A DNA stretch of 24,387 nt from JAPUME01 sp964605715 (GCA_964605715.1 CAZSDV010000031.1:1-24387), one strand, 5' to 3'; shown: positions 13,912 to 22,343, counted from the first letter of the stretch. Numbers and translations: made by a program. The notes: a model not told the origin generated them from the sequence alone.

Positions 13912-15015
13912 ATGACCCTTCAGGCCGCACGCCACTGGCTCTTGATTACACTTGGAATACTAATGTTCACAGGAATACCCTTAAGCGCCACCCCACAAGG
14001 AGTTGGCACCACTGGCCCACAAATTAGAGGTCTCAAAGGTGACCCTCTTCGTGAGACTCGGGAAGTGCACCTACGTAACATCCGTCAGCTTACAACCGGT
14101 GGGACAAACGCAGAGGCTTACTTCAGCTACGATGGAAAATATTTAATTTTCCAGGCCACCCGAGATGGATTCCAGTGTGACCAGATATTTTTGATGAACT
14201 CCGAAGGGTCAGAGGTAAGGCTGCTCTCGACCGGCAAAGGTAGAACCACTTGCGGTTACTTCCTTCCTGGCAACCAACAGGTTATCTATGCCTCCACGCA
14301 TTTAGGGGAAGATGCTTGTCCGCCGCAGCCCAATCGCTCTCAAGGCTACGTTTGGCCTATTTACCCTAGCTATCAGATATTTCGCGCCTCGCTTAGTGGG
14401 ATCATCACTGAACAGTTAACTCGTGCTCCGGGCTATAATGCTGAGGCAACGGTCTCCCCTGATGGGAGAAAAATGGTCTTTACCTCCACCCGTGATGGCG
14501 ACCTGGAGCTTTATGACATGGACCTTTTGACACGGCGCATTCGACGGCTCACTCACCAGGAGGGCTACGACGGAGGGGCTTTTTATTCGCCTGATGGTCA
14601 ATGGATTGTTCATCGTGCTTTTCATCCCACCAGCAAAGCCGATCTCGCACATTACCAAGACCTTCTTTCCAAAGATTTGGTCGAGCCGATGCGGATGGAA
14701 ATTTTTATTATGCGCGCGGACGGCAGCGAACATCGCCAGATCACTCGCCTTGGCAAAGCTAACTTTGCGCCTTTTTGGCTGCCAAGCGGAAAGGGCATTA
14801 TTTTCTCCTCGAACTTCGAAGCTACCTCGGCAAGGGAATTCGAACTTTATATGGTGAAAAGCAATGGAGATGAATTAGAACGTATAACTTTCAGTGGAGG
14901 CTTCAATTCCTTTCCTATGTTTTCACCCGATGGAAAAAAGCTTGTATTCAGCTCCAACCGTAACGCAAAACGACCGAGAGAAATCAATGTCTTTATCGCT
15001 GATTGGATTCCGTGA
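13912..15015 (+). CDS. TolB-like PD40 beta-propeller protein, exported
   Basis: This 367-residue protein has a signal peptide (about 1-26) followed by a propeller built of WD40-like PD40 repeats. Repeat cores are FSYDGKYLIFQATRDG, VSPDGRKMVFTSTRDG, YSPDGQWIVHRAF, a degenerate WLPSGKGIIFSSN and FSPDGKKLVFSSNRN. At least five blades are visible, and a degenerate one (FLPGNQQVIYAST) lies between the first two. Such proteins sit in the periplasm or outer envelope and mediate protein contacts. True TolB also has an N-terminal domain, which this protein lacks, so it is probably not the Tol-Pal TolB. An AAGGAG eight bases before the ATG fixes the start. Two Cys in the second blade region and one further on could form disulfides. 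Function beyond the fold is unknown. Confidence 0.8.
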   Translation: MTLQAARHWLLITLGILMFTGIPLSATPQGVGTTGPQIRGLKGDPLRETREVHLRNIRQLTTGGTNAEAYFSYDGKYLIFQATRDGFQCDQIFLMNSEGSEVRLLSTGKGRTTCGYFLPGNQQVIYASTHLGEDACPPQPNRSQGYVWPIYPSYQIFRASLSGIITEQLTRAPGYNAEATVSPDGRKMVFTSTRDGDLELYDMDLLTRRIRRLTHQEGYDGGAFYSPDGQWIVHRAFHPTSKADLAHYQDLLSKDLVEPMRMEIFIMRADGSEHRQITRLGKANFAPFWLPSGKGIIFSSNFEATSAREFELYMVKSNGDELERITFSGGFNSFPMFSPDGKKLVFSSNRNAKRPREINVFIADWIP

Positions 15016-15109
15016 AAATACTAGATTGAGTTTATTTATCTCGAAAAAATGGAAGGTGCTCTATTTGGTAACAAAATCACCATTTAACTTTTAACCCACG
15101 GAGCGTCTA

Positions 15110-15370
15110 ATGCCACTCTATTTCTCCTGTCACACGACGGCCTGTCTAACTAAACAGGCCCTCAAGCAACTAATGCTCGAAATGATGAAGGACTCCGAGG
15201 TTAAACTGTGCCGAGTGGTCTCAGGGCAGATTGCCGGACGGATGCTCACGGAGGTCGAAACCTCCGACCAGCCAACACTGGAAAAATGGTTTGCCAGTCG
15301 AAACATTAACATTGAGTGGACAATGCGTGTAGAGCTAGACGCAAGCAGTGGAAAAGTAAAAGAATATTAA
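15110..15370 (+). CDS. Small conserved-looking protein of unknown function
   Basis: This 86-residue cytoplasmic protein has no recognised motif. Its pattern, a short strand (MPLYFSCH), a helix (about 14-27), two strands (VKLCRVVSG and GRMLTEVET), a helix (about 55-64) and a final strand (IEWTMRVEL), suggests a ferredoxin-like alpha-beta fold like that of small dimeric proteins. Cys7, Cys12 and Cys34 are present, but not in a metal motif. GGAG six bases before the ATG supports translation. It follows the TolB-like gene by 94 bases and converges on asnB. The coding call rests on the Shine-Dalgarno, the plausible fold and the absence of a competing frame. Confidence 0.6.
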   Translation: MPLYFSCHTTACLTKQALKQLMLEMMKDSEVKLCRVVSGQIAGRMLTEVETSDQPTLEKWFASRNINIEWTMRVELDASSGKVKEY

Positions 15371-15432
15371 CCGCTTAATAATAGTAAAAACCCAAAGAAT
15401 AACGAACCATAAACACTTAATTAGTTCCGTAA

Positions 15433-17361
15433 CTAGCTAAAGTCCCCCCTGGAACCCCTTACCCAGTGATCGTGCCAAATCTGAAACATGAGCAGTGCCC
15501 ACAGTCCACGACGGTGATCAAAGCGCCGGCTCCAATGTTCCTCAAGTAACCTTTGAACTACATCCGGCTCGAATATACCATCGCGGACGATCTTCTCTCG
15601 GGCCAAGACTTTTTGCACTAACGGCTTAAGCTCTCCCCTCATCCAATGGCCCACCGGCACTGAAAACCCTCGCTTCTGTCGATAGAGAATTTTTGAGGAG
15701 AGGTGCCCTTCCATAGCTTTCTTGAAAAGATATTTTGTCTTGAAGCCACGCAACTTGAATTCCATGGGCAGTCCTGCCGCGAATTCCACGAGGCGTTGAT
15801 CTAGAAACGGAGTGCGAAGCTCGATCGAGCAGGCCATACTAGCTCGATCCAGCTTTGTCAGTAGATCGTCACCCAAGTACATATGGTAATCGCTGTAAAG
15901 CAGGCTCTCCAAAGAATCCTCTAATTGAGCATCTTCTATGAGGGTGTCGGCAGGCTCAAAGAGGTCGCAGTTTCCGTGTTGTTCTCTCCATTTAGGAGAA
16001 AAGAGTTGCTTCACAATAGCAGGAGAAAAAGCCCCAAGCCACGCATGATGCCGATGTGCGAAACTGTCCTCCACATGATCGAAAAAACGACTAATGAAGA
16101 GGCTAACAGGTACCGCCCCAGCTAACCCAGGCAGTTTGGCGACAAGCCGCGCCAGGCTATCTTTCCTTAACATCTTAGGAATGCGCAGGAAGTATTCTGC
16201 CATGCGATATCCCGTATAAGTCGGATAACCTCCAAAGAGTTCATCCCCGCCCTCACCACTCAAGGCAACTTTCACGGTCTCTCGCGCAAATCTTGAGATC
16301 AAGTAGGTTGGTAACACAGCTGGGTCACCAAGCGGTTCATCCATAAATCCACTTAGGAACCACAGCGCTTCCCGCAGCGATTTTTCATCTGCCGTCACCA
16401 CGTGGTGTTGTGTTTTGAATGTCTGTGCAACCTGGCTCGCGTAACCAGCTTCGTTAAACGATGCTTCAGAAAATCCAATAGTGAAACTTTTAACGTTTCC
16501 TGGAGTTAACTTGCTCATGCAGGCCACAAGAGCTGAGGAATCTACGCCACCACTTAGAAAAACTCCCAGCGGGACATCACTTACCAAGCGCGACTGGACA
16601 GCTTCAACTATTCGGGCCCGAAGTTCATGCCTAGACTGATCCTCATTGAAAGTTTTGGGCGGCTGCGCAAGGGCACTAAAAAGAAATTTTTTGAGCTGCC
16701 AATAAGGTTCAACTTGAATTTTACCTCGATCAACAATCATACGGTGAGCAGCAGGAAGTTTCTTGATTGCCTTAAATGCAGTATCAGGAGAAGGTATATA
16801 ACCATATAACAGAAATCGTTCAATGGCAGCAGGATCGAGGGTTTTCGGTATTTGAGGACACTCAAGAAGAGCTTTTACTTCTGAAGCAAAGAGAAGCTCC
16901 TTGCCGTTACACCAGTAAAACAAAGGTTTCTCTCCAGCACGATCCCGCGCCAAAAGCAAACGCTTGCGACGCTCATCCCATAAAGCCAGAGCAAACATGC
17001 CATTCAGTTCCGCGAGGCAATTCGGCCCTTTTTCTTCGTAAAGGTGAGTAATCACTTCGCCGTCTGAGTTAGTTTTAAAGTTATGACCCCGCGAAACAAG
17101 TTCTTGTCGAAGCTCACGGTAATTATAGATTTCCCCATTCACAACCAAGGTGACCTCACCTGATTCGTTCGACAGTGGCTGGTCACCAGTTTCGATGTCG
17201 ATAATACTCAACCTCCGTATATCCAAGGCGAGTCCGGAACGAGAAAATCTCCCACGGCTATCAGGGCCTCGATGCTCTATGCGAGACGACATAAGGCGCG
17301 TCAAGTCAGGTGATCCTAACGGATGAAGCTCAAGGTTGAAGGCGCCACAGATTCCGCACAT
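15433..17361 (-). CDS. asnB: Asparagine-synthase-type glutamine amidotransferase
   Basis: This 642-residue protein has two domains. The N-terminal class-II glutaminase (1 to about 215) has Cys2 as nucleophile after Met removal (MCGICG), with RHRGPDS-like EHRGPDSRG and VVNGEIYNYREL. The synthetase domain (from about 240) has the ATP pyrophosphatase loop LSGGVDSS at 269-276. It would make asparagine from aspartate, ATP and glutamine, or amidate a sugar acid. Length is typical of the long AsnB group often placed in polysaccharide clusters. Here it is the last of three minus-strand genes after a GT2 and an ArnT-like glycosyltransferase, 49 bases from the latter. The context therefore hints at sugar amidation, but sequence alone does not separate the two roles. 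Confidence 0.88.
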   Translation of the reverse strand: MCGICGAFNLELHPLGSPDLTRLMSSRIEHRGPDSRGRFSRSGLALDIRRLSIIDIETGDQPLSNESGEVTLVVNGEIYNYRELRQELVSRGHNFKTNSDGEVITHLYEEKGPNCLAELNGMFALALWDERRKRLLLARDRAGEKPLFYWCNGKELLFASEVKALLECPQIPKTLDPAAIERFLLYGYIPSPDTAFKAIKKLPAAHRMIVDRGKIQVEPYWQLKKFLFSALAQPPKTFNEDQSRHELRARIVEAVQSRLVSDVPLGVFLSGGVDSSALVACMSKLTPGNVKSFTIGFSEASFNEAGYASQVAQTFKTQHHVVTADEKSLREALWFLSGFMDEPLGDPAVLPTYLISRFARETVKVALSGEGGDELFGGYPTYTGYRMAEYFLRIPKMLRKDSLARLVAKLPGLAGAVPVSLFISRFFDHVEDSFAHRHHAWLGAFSPAIVKQLFSPKWREQHGNCDLFEPADTLIEDAQLEDSLESLLYSDYHMYLGDDLLTKLDRASMACSIELRTPFLDQRLVEFAAGLPMEFKLRGFKTKYLFKKAMEGHLSSKILYRQKRGFSVPVGHWMRGELKPLVQKVLAREKIVRDGIFEPDVVQRLLEEHWSRRFDHRRGLWALLMFQIWHDHWVRGSRGDFS

Positions 17362-17410
17362 AAGAGGTAAACCCTAAATTAGTTGTCTCAAGAAATATTA
17401 AACCAAAAAC

Positions 17411-19168
17411 CTATTCTGAACTTGCAGATGGTATAACCCAAACTGAAAATTTCCAATCTTGCCAAAGAGGTTCCGCTCGAGGAATTAAATCAATTAATGT
17501 CGATATATTCGCATTTAAGGTCAGGACTAGAACTGGGATAGAGTTGCTCTCCGCAATTCGTACTAAATATTCAGGACTGAAAATTGATGTGTTGGGTTTT
17601 TCAAGAAACTGTTCCCTGCGAGGGGAAATATAGTTACTCCCAAGCTCGCTCGCATCGCTTGTCACTAAATTGACCGGGCGTCCAAGATAAAAACTAAGGC
17701 TGGGACGGTAACAATAGTACGCGTAAAGCGGGCTATCAGACATCTCACTGGAGAGGATTTTTTTCGCTAGCTCCTCGCTTGATTGCGACTCCAAGTGTGC
17801 CCGTAAAGGACGGTAACCACGAGCAATGAGAAGTGGGACTACAAGGACCAGAAGTGCCAACGTCAACTTGGCTCCATGTCTCCGCCAAGATATATGACGT
17901 CCGAGAACGCTGATCGCCACTAAAATCATTCCCCAGGAGAAAAGCAATTGGCTTAATCCAGAAGCCACCCCTGGGCCCATTTTTTCCATCAATCTTGCTT
18001 GGGATGGACCAATTCCGAGCTGAAATCCCCAAGAAGCAAACAGCACCAATAACCCCAAGCCGAAGAGTGCCCAGAAGCCACGCGTCAACCATCGGGGAGG
18101 AGGTAGCCTCTTTTCAGCACCGGACCACTTGTCCCAGAGCCGAGCTGCCAGCAAGCTCATTGGAGTAAAGGCTGGCAGGATGTACCCCGGAAGCTTCGAT
18201 CGGGAAATTGTAAAAAATATCAGAACCACGGCTGCCCAACAAACTACAAAAAGAAGAGGCTGTTTCTCTGATTCCCTAAGATTCTGATATTCGCGCCACC
18301 TTCCCAAATAAGCAGAAAAAAGAAATAAACTCCATGGTAAGAATCCAAGCAGTAATACCGGAATGTAGTAGTAGAGGGGTCCGCCACGGCGGGCACTACC
18401 GGTCGTGAACCGCAGTAAACTCTCATCCAAAAATGCATAGCGAGGAAAATCCGGATTCTGCCAGGAGACAGCAAGGAACCACGGTAAGGCCATAGCTATA
18501 AAAACCATTAAACCGGGCCCCCAGCGCAATCGCCTGAGATCTTTCCATCGACCCAAAACACCTAAATAAGTAAAAACCGTAAGCAGAGGAAGTAGGAATC
18601 CCACTGGACCCTTGGTGATCGTCGCTAGTCCCATAGAGCCGAAAAAAAGCAGGCTATATCTAACCTTTTGAAACCTCGACCTCTCAAATCCCCAGAAACC
18701 AAAGAGGGACAGAGAGACCAGAAAGGCAAGAGTCATGTCGAAAATAACGATACGGGAGAAGGCAATCATAAAGGGTGTGGAAGCAAGAATTAGAGCAGTC
18801 TCAGCTCTCCCTACTTTAATTCTTCGTGCCCATAACCAGGCTAAAATAACGGTAGCCAGGGCCATCAGGGCTGAGGGTAGGCGTGCTGCCATTGCGCTGG
18901 CCCCCAGTGCCTTAAAACTCGTCGCCACCATCCAAAAAAAGAGCATCGGTTTATCCAGATAGGTCAGGCCGTTGTAGTGAGGGGTAATCCAATCCTCCAA
19001 CTCGATTATCTCCCGCGCTACTTCTGCATTGCGCCCTTCGTCTGGTTCAAAAAGAGGAAAATGTCCGAGACCAGCAAAAAACAGGATCGCGGCAACCACA
19101 AGGGTCAGCAGGAACCCCCGGTTCCCATTGGCTAATATTTTGCATTTAGTAAGGATGTTATTATTCAC
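17411..19168 (-). CDS. ArnT-like lipid-linked sugar transferase (GT39/GT83 type)
   Basis: This 585-residue inner-membrane protein has about 11-12 hydrophobic helices and a soluble C-terminal domain (about 465-585). The first periplasmic loop carries FEPDEGRNAEVAREI with the Asp43-Glu44 pair expected to be catalytic, followed by YLDKPMLFFW at 70-79. Both are hallmarks of ArnT and related undecaprenyl-phosphate-sugar transferases. It would move a sugar from a polyprenyl-phosphate donor to lipid A, another lipid or a protein at the periplasmic side. The upstream GT2 enzyme is the likely maker of that donor. The start is GTG at 19168, with no Shine-Dalgarno seen. It lies 41 bases downstream of the GT2 stop and 49 bases upstream of asnB. 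The acceptor cannot be assigned. Confidence 0.86.
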   Translation of the reverse strand: MNNNILTKCKILANGNRGFLLTLVVAAILFFAGLGHFPLFEPDEGRNAEVAREIIELEDWITPHYNGLTYLDKPMLFFWMVATSFKALGASAMAARLPSALMALATVILAWLWARRIKVGRAETALILASTPFMIAFSRIVIFDMTLAFLVSLSLFGFWGFERSRFQKVRYSLLFFGSMGLATITKGPVGFLLPLLTVFTYLGVLGRWKDLRRLRWGPGLMVFIAMALPWFLAVSWQNPDFPRYAFLDESLLRFTTGSARRGGPLYYYIPVLLLGFLPWSLFLFSAYLGRWREYQNLRESEKQPLLFVVCWAAVVLIFFTISRSKLPGYILPAFTPMSLLAARLWDKWSGAEKRLPPPRWLTRGFWALFGLGLLVLFASWGFQLGIGPSQARLMEKMGPGVASGLSQLLFSWGMILVAISVLGRHISWRRHGAKLTLALLVLVVPLLIARGYRPLRAHLESQSSEELAKKILSSEMSDSPLYAYYCYRPSLSFYLGRPVNLVTSDASELGSNYISPRREQFLEKPNTSIFSPEYLVRIAESNSIPVLVLTLNANISTLIDLIPRAEPLWQDWKFSVWVIPSASSE

Positions 19169-19209
19169 GGGAAATTAAAGATGCAGACGTGAGGTCCTTT
19201 AAGGTGTGG

Positions 19210-20004
19210 TCAATACTTCGGTATGAAATCCTTCTTGTTATTCTTGCCGCCACTCGATTCCGACAAGATTTCGTTATTCTGTTGGGGATTTTCGATCACG
19301 TTCAACGTCGATGTAAAATCAATGCGATTTTTCAACATCCAACGAACCACTAAGGTGTCTACAAGACCTTTCCAGATTCGGTTTCGGGCATTGTACTTCG
19401 TTTCACCGTGAATCCGAGGTAAATGGGAAACCTCCACCTCGGTGACACGACAGCCTTGCATCTTAAGCAGTGTCGGAAGGAATCGGTGAAGGCCACGGTA
19501 GAGTTCCAGTTTAGTCACACATTCGCGCCGGTAAGCTTTCAACGTACAACCAGTATCCACCACATAATCTCCTGTAATCCAATTACGGAAACCGTTTCCA
19601 ATCTTTGAGGAAAATCGCCGGAACCAACTGTCCTGCCTTCCCTTCCGGATCCCGCAAACAACGTCCCAGCAATCAAGATGTTCGAGTAGGCGCGGGATGT
19701 CTGCTGGATCATTCTGCATGTCCGCATCCAGAGTTACAATCGCCTTTCCTCGCGACAGCTGAATTCCTGCAAGCATGGCATGTGTTTGGCCCTGATTTCT
19801 GCGCAAATGCCCAACACGGAGTGTTGGATCTGATTCCTGCGCAACGCATAATGCCTCCAGTGTTCCGTCAGTACTGCCATCATCAACCACCAAGATCTCA
19901 TAAGAGACCGAACTACCACCCAGGGCACGGTGAATAACCCTCAACAGAGGAGCAACATTCTCTTGTTCGTTAAAAGCTGGTATAACAACGCTCAGATCGA
20001 GCAT
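19210..20004 (-). CDS. GT2 polyprenyl-phosphate sugar transferase (DPM1-like)
   Basis: This family 2 glycosyltransferase has 264 residues from the chosen start. SVVIPAFNEQEN (5-16), VVDDGSTDGT (39-48) and TLDADMQNDP (91-100) form the nucleotide-sugar and metal site, with DAD as the DxD motif. The segment VVDTGCTLKAYRR is typical of dolichyl- or undecaprenyl-phosphate mannose/glucose synthases. There is no C-terminal membrane pair, as in the soluble DPM1 type. It would charge undecaprenyl phosphate with a sugar for the ArnT-like enzyme encoded next. ATG at 20004 is preferred (AGGA just upstream), but a GTG at 20055 would add 17 residues. A possible -10 (TAGAAT on the minus strand, 20069-20064) would leave that GTG almost leaderless, which supports the shorter form. 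Confidence 0.85.
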   Translation of the reverse strand: MLDLSVVIPAFNEQENVAPLLRVIHRALGGSSVSYEILVVDDGSTDGTLEALCVAQESDPTLRVGHLRRNQGQTHAMLAGIQLSRGKAIVTLDADMQNDPADIPRLLEHLDCWDVVCGIRKGRQDSWFRRFSSKIGNGFRNWITGDYVVDTGCTLKAYRRECVTKLELYRGLHRFLPTLLKMQGCRVTEVEVSHLPRIHGETKYNARNRIWKGLVDTLVVRWMLKNRIDFTSTLNVIENPQQNNEILSESSGGKNNKKDFIPKY

Positions 20005-20176
20005 CAATCCTGAACCTTTGGTATCAACAACTGGAGTTTTCTTTAACCCGGACACGGTGCATTATTCTAACACGAGAAGATTGGTCCTCTTTGAGTCCAG
20101 CAGAGTTTAGGGAGACTGGTGATAATTTCCTGATTTAAGTATGCTTTAACACATTTCCCAAATCCCAAGAGAAGGA

Positions 20177-20182
20177 TATAAT
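20177..20182 (+). promoter_or_regulatory. Perfect -10 box upstream of the membrane protein gene
   Basis: TATAAT stands in the 251-bp gap before the gene at 20307, but the -35 position at 17 bases (TTTCCC) is weak. A leader of about 120 bases would follow, including the GC-rich hairpin at 20256-20294. Confidence 0.3.
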
Positions 20183-20255
20183 CGTTACTGGGATCCCTAT
20201 GCTTTAAATGGTAGATCATTTTAGGGTTTTTCAAGGAATCGAGTGAAAAAAATAC

Positions 20256-20294
20256 CCGGCTTAGGGCGAGACAAGATGCTGGCCCACAGCCCGG
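20256..20294 (+). repeat. GC-rich hairpin just before a start codon
   Basis: CC (20256-20257) pairs with GG (20293-20294), GGCT (20258-20261) with AGCC (20288-20291), and GGGC (20264-20267) with GCCC (20282-20285). This gives 10 GC-rich pairs with one bulge and a 2x2 internal loop. The stem ends 12 bases before the ATG at 20307, which has no Shine-Dalgarno. CCCGGCT is also directly repeated at 20255 and 20290. Confidence 0.4.
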
Positions 20295-20306
20295 CTACAT
20301 CTCAAT

Positions 20307-20750
20307 ATGACATCGCAGCTTTCAACAAAAGAAAATGAGCGGCTAAAGAAGCATCAGAAGGAAATGACCCTGGTCATTTGGGTTAGCACTCTGTCCTCCT
20401 TGTTTGTCGTGATATTTCTTATTTATGTGGCAGTCTCCTTCTCACGACAAGGTGCCTCGGGTTTCCTGCTCTATGCCGTCTCAACCATAGTTGGCGGCTT
20501 CTCTATTGTGAGCCACCGGCGCCTGATCGGACGCCGGAATTCGATTCGCTCCGACCTGTCCCATGGGCTAACTGAGGAGATCACCGGCACATTCAAAAAA
20601 TTACATTCACAGGGTGGCTACATCCTAGAGATTCATGGCCAGCACTTCGTCGTTGATGGTCTCCTTGGGCGAGATCTTCCCAGCAAGGGAACGGTACGTT
20701 TGTCTTATGCGCCCCATTCCCGGCTCGTTCTCTCAGTAGAATCTCTCTAG
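20307..20750 (+). CDS. Unknown two-helix membrane protein with a small soluble domain
   Basis: I do not recognise this 147-residue protein. A charged N-terminus (1-19, Lys/Glu-rich) is followed by two hydrophobic segments (about 20-44 and 50-68), a short basic linker (HRRLIGRRNSIR) and a C-terminal domain (about 90-147) that looks beta-rich. Alternating hydrophobic stretches YILEIHGQHFVVD, GTVRLSYAPHS and RLVLSVE suggest a small OB- or SH3-like barrel at the membrane surface. The ATG at 20307 is the first possible start after an in-frame stop at 20262, but it has no Shine-Dalgarno. The gene is divergent from the glycosyltransferase operon, and 144 bases separate it from the aspartate kinase gene. 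Function is unknown. Confidence 0.65.
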   Translation: MTSQLSTKENERLKKHQKEMTLVIWVSTLSSLFVVIFLIYVAVSFSRQGASGFLLYAVSTIVGGFSIVSHRRLIGRRNSIRSDLSHGLTEEITGTFKKLHSQGGYILEIHGQHFVVDGLLGRDLPSKGTVRLSYAPHSRLVLSVESL

Positions 20751-20768
20751 CGAAGTCCCTTTTCAGTT

Positions 20769-20817
20769 ACTAGTGGGAATCACATTACCATTCCGCTAAG
20801 TAAACTTAGTAACTAGT
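20769..20817 (+). promoter_or_regulatory. Possible three-way-junction element upstream of lysC
   Basis: ACTAGT (20769-20774) pairs with ACTAGT (20812-20817), GGAAT (20776-20780) with ATTCC (20790-20794), and CTAAG (20796-20800) with CTTAG (20805-20809). These nest as a compact three-way junction with linkers of 1, 1 and 2 bases. A competing stem, GTTACTA (20766-20772) with TAGTAAC (20807-20813), excludes part of it. It could be the end of the upstream transcript or a leader element. No U-tract follows. Confidence 0.3.
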
Positions 20818-20835
20818 TGACCATAAAAAGGTTAA

Positions 20836-20866
20836 GGTTGACCCAATCATCCTTGGGTTATACCAT
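20836..20866 (+). promoter_or_regulatory. Dyad overlapping a candidate promoter of the lysC-thrC operon
   Basis: GGTTGACCCAA (20836-20846) and TTGGGTTATACC (20853-20864) form an 11-pair dyad with one bulged T and a 6-base centre. The same stretch holds TTGACC (20838-20843), 17 bases, then TACCAT (20861-20866), a plausible sigma70 promoter 29 bases before the ATG. The dyad fills the spacer, which is where a repressor would sit; alternatively it acts as an RNA hairpin. Confidence 0.4.
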
Positions 20867-20894
20867 CCATAAGTAAAGAGTTTGCGAGTCCTAC

Positions 20895-22316
20895 ATGAAG
20901 AAAAACCGACCAATTATTCGAGTCATGAAATTTGGTGGAACCTCTCTGAAGGACGCCGAATGCATAAGTGGCGTTGCCAAGCTTATAGTCCGTCTACAAA
21001 GAAAGCAGAAGTTAGCGGTGGTTCTTTCCGCACAAGGGGGTATTACCGATGCCCTAATCCAGTCAGCGCAATATGCAGCTCGCGGAAAAGAATCTCTATG
21101 GCGAAAAGTAAAACAGGAAATTAAAGACCGTCATTTCCAAGTTGTTGAGAGCCTCCTCTCGCCCGATAAACAGGAACAAGTTGAACTGAAGTTATCAGAT
21201 TACCTGGCTAACCTCGAGGCGCTCTGCTCAGGAATTACGCTCATGAGAGAAATAACTCCACGAGCGCTGGATGCTATTGCAAGCCTGGGAGAGTTAATGA
21301 ACATTGAAATAATGACAGAGGTTCTCCGGTCAAAAGGTATTGCTGCCCAGGCTATCGACGGAGCCGACTTGCTCGTCACAGATGAAGGATTCGGCAATGC
21401 CTCTCCAGTCTCCGACTTGAGTCGTGCAAAAACACGGAAACGAATATTGCCATTACTTCAGGAAAACATAATTCCAGTAATAACTGGTTTTCGCGCGGCT
21501 ACGCGAAAGGGCGTCTCGACTACGCTGGGACGGGGGGGATCAGACTACAGTGCAACTCTCATAGGTGCGGCGCTCGACGCCCGGGAAGTCTGGATTTGGA
21601 CCGACGTGGACGGGGTAATGACCGCCGATCCCCGCCTAATCCCTGAAGCAAAAATTGTGCCGGCACTCTCCTACCGAGAGGCTATTGAACTCTCCTATTT
21701 TGGTGCTCGAGTTCTTTACTACAAGACACTTGATCCAGTGATTAAAAAAAGGATCCCAGTTTGGATAAAAAACACTTTCAATCCTACGTCTAAAGGAACA
21801 CGCATCAGTCTTCGTTCAAACCCGCGGTCGAATTCCTCTGGTGGGGTAAAGGCAATTACATCGGTAACACGCGCCAACCTCGTAACCTTGAGAGGGGACC
21901 AAATTTTCAGTTTTCCCGGCATGGCCGCTAAGGCATTAGACGCCCTTGCCAGTCAATCCATTACGACACTGATGGTTATTCAGCTGTCGGCAGACAACGT
22001 TTTATCCCTAGCCGTCCACCATGAGGAATTGGATCAGGTGAAGGCCTTGCTCCAAAAAACCTTTGAACTCGAAATGCGCCATGATTACATGGGGCCCATC
22101 GAAATCATGCGCCAAGCTGCCATTATCGTGGCCATAGGGGAGAATATGGAGGGTACACCTGGGATTGCCGGCAGGATTTTCGGAGCTCTAGGAAGTAACG
22201 GTATAAATGTGATTGCCATCGCCCAAGGTTCTTCTGAAATGAGCATCTCTTTCGCCGTGAGGTCCGCCGATGTTAAAGAAGCTGTGGGGGCGCTGCACAG
22301 CGAGTTCCAATTATAA
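20895..22316 (+). CDS. lysC: Aspartate kinase (monofunctional)
   Basis: This 473-residue cytoplasmic enzyme phosphorylates aspartate, the entry to lysine, threonine and methionine synthesis. VMKFGGTSLKD at 10-20 is the nucleotide-site signature, and the kinase core also shows TTLGRGGSDYSATLIGAAL and WTDVDGVMTADPR. Two ACT domains follow (from about 320; LVTLRGDQIFSFPGMAAKAL, and later VAIGENMEGTPGIAGRIF), as expected for feedback control by lysine or threonine. There is no homoserine dehydrogenase fusion, since the protein ends after the ACT pair. It starts an operon with threonine synthase, separated by 27 bases, so threonine feedback is plausible. lysC is used as a family name, and the isoform could equally be the threonine-controlled one. 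ATG at 20895 lacks a good Shine-Dalgarno. Confidence 0.92.
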   Translation: MKKNRPIIRVMKFGGTSLKDAECISGVAKLIVRLQRKQKLAVVLSAQGGITDALIQSAQYAARGKESLWRKVKQEIKDRHFQVVESLLSPDKQEQVELKLSDYLANLEALCSGITLMREITPRALDAIASLGELMNIEIMTEVLRSKGIAAQAIDGADLLVTDEGFGNASPVSDLSRAKTRKRILPLLQENIIPVITGFRAATRKGVSTTLGRGGSDYSATLIGAALDAREVWIWTDVDGVMTADPRLIPEAKIVPALSYREAIELSYFGARVLYYKTLDPVIKKRIPVWIKNTFNPTSKGTRISLRSNPRSNSSGGVKAITSVTRANLVTLRGDQIFSFPGMAAKALDALASQSITTLMVIQLSADNVLSLAVHHEELDQVKALLQKTFELEMRHDYMGPIEIMRQAAIIVAIGENMEGTPGIAGRIFGALGSNGINVIAIAQGSSEMSISFAVRSADVKEAVGALHSEFQL

Positions 22317-22343
22317 CAGGAGCTTCCCAGGATAATTTTTTAT

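Noticed and set aside
15416..15436. Bidirectional terminator between the 86-residue gene and asnB
   Set aside because: The stem TAGTT/AACTA is only 5 A/T-rich pairs and has no U-tract on either side.
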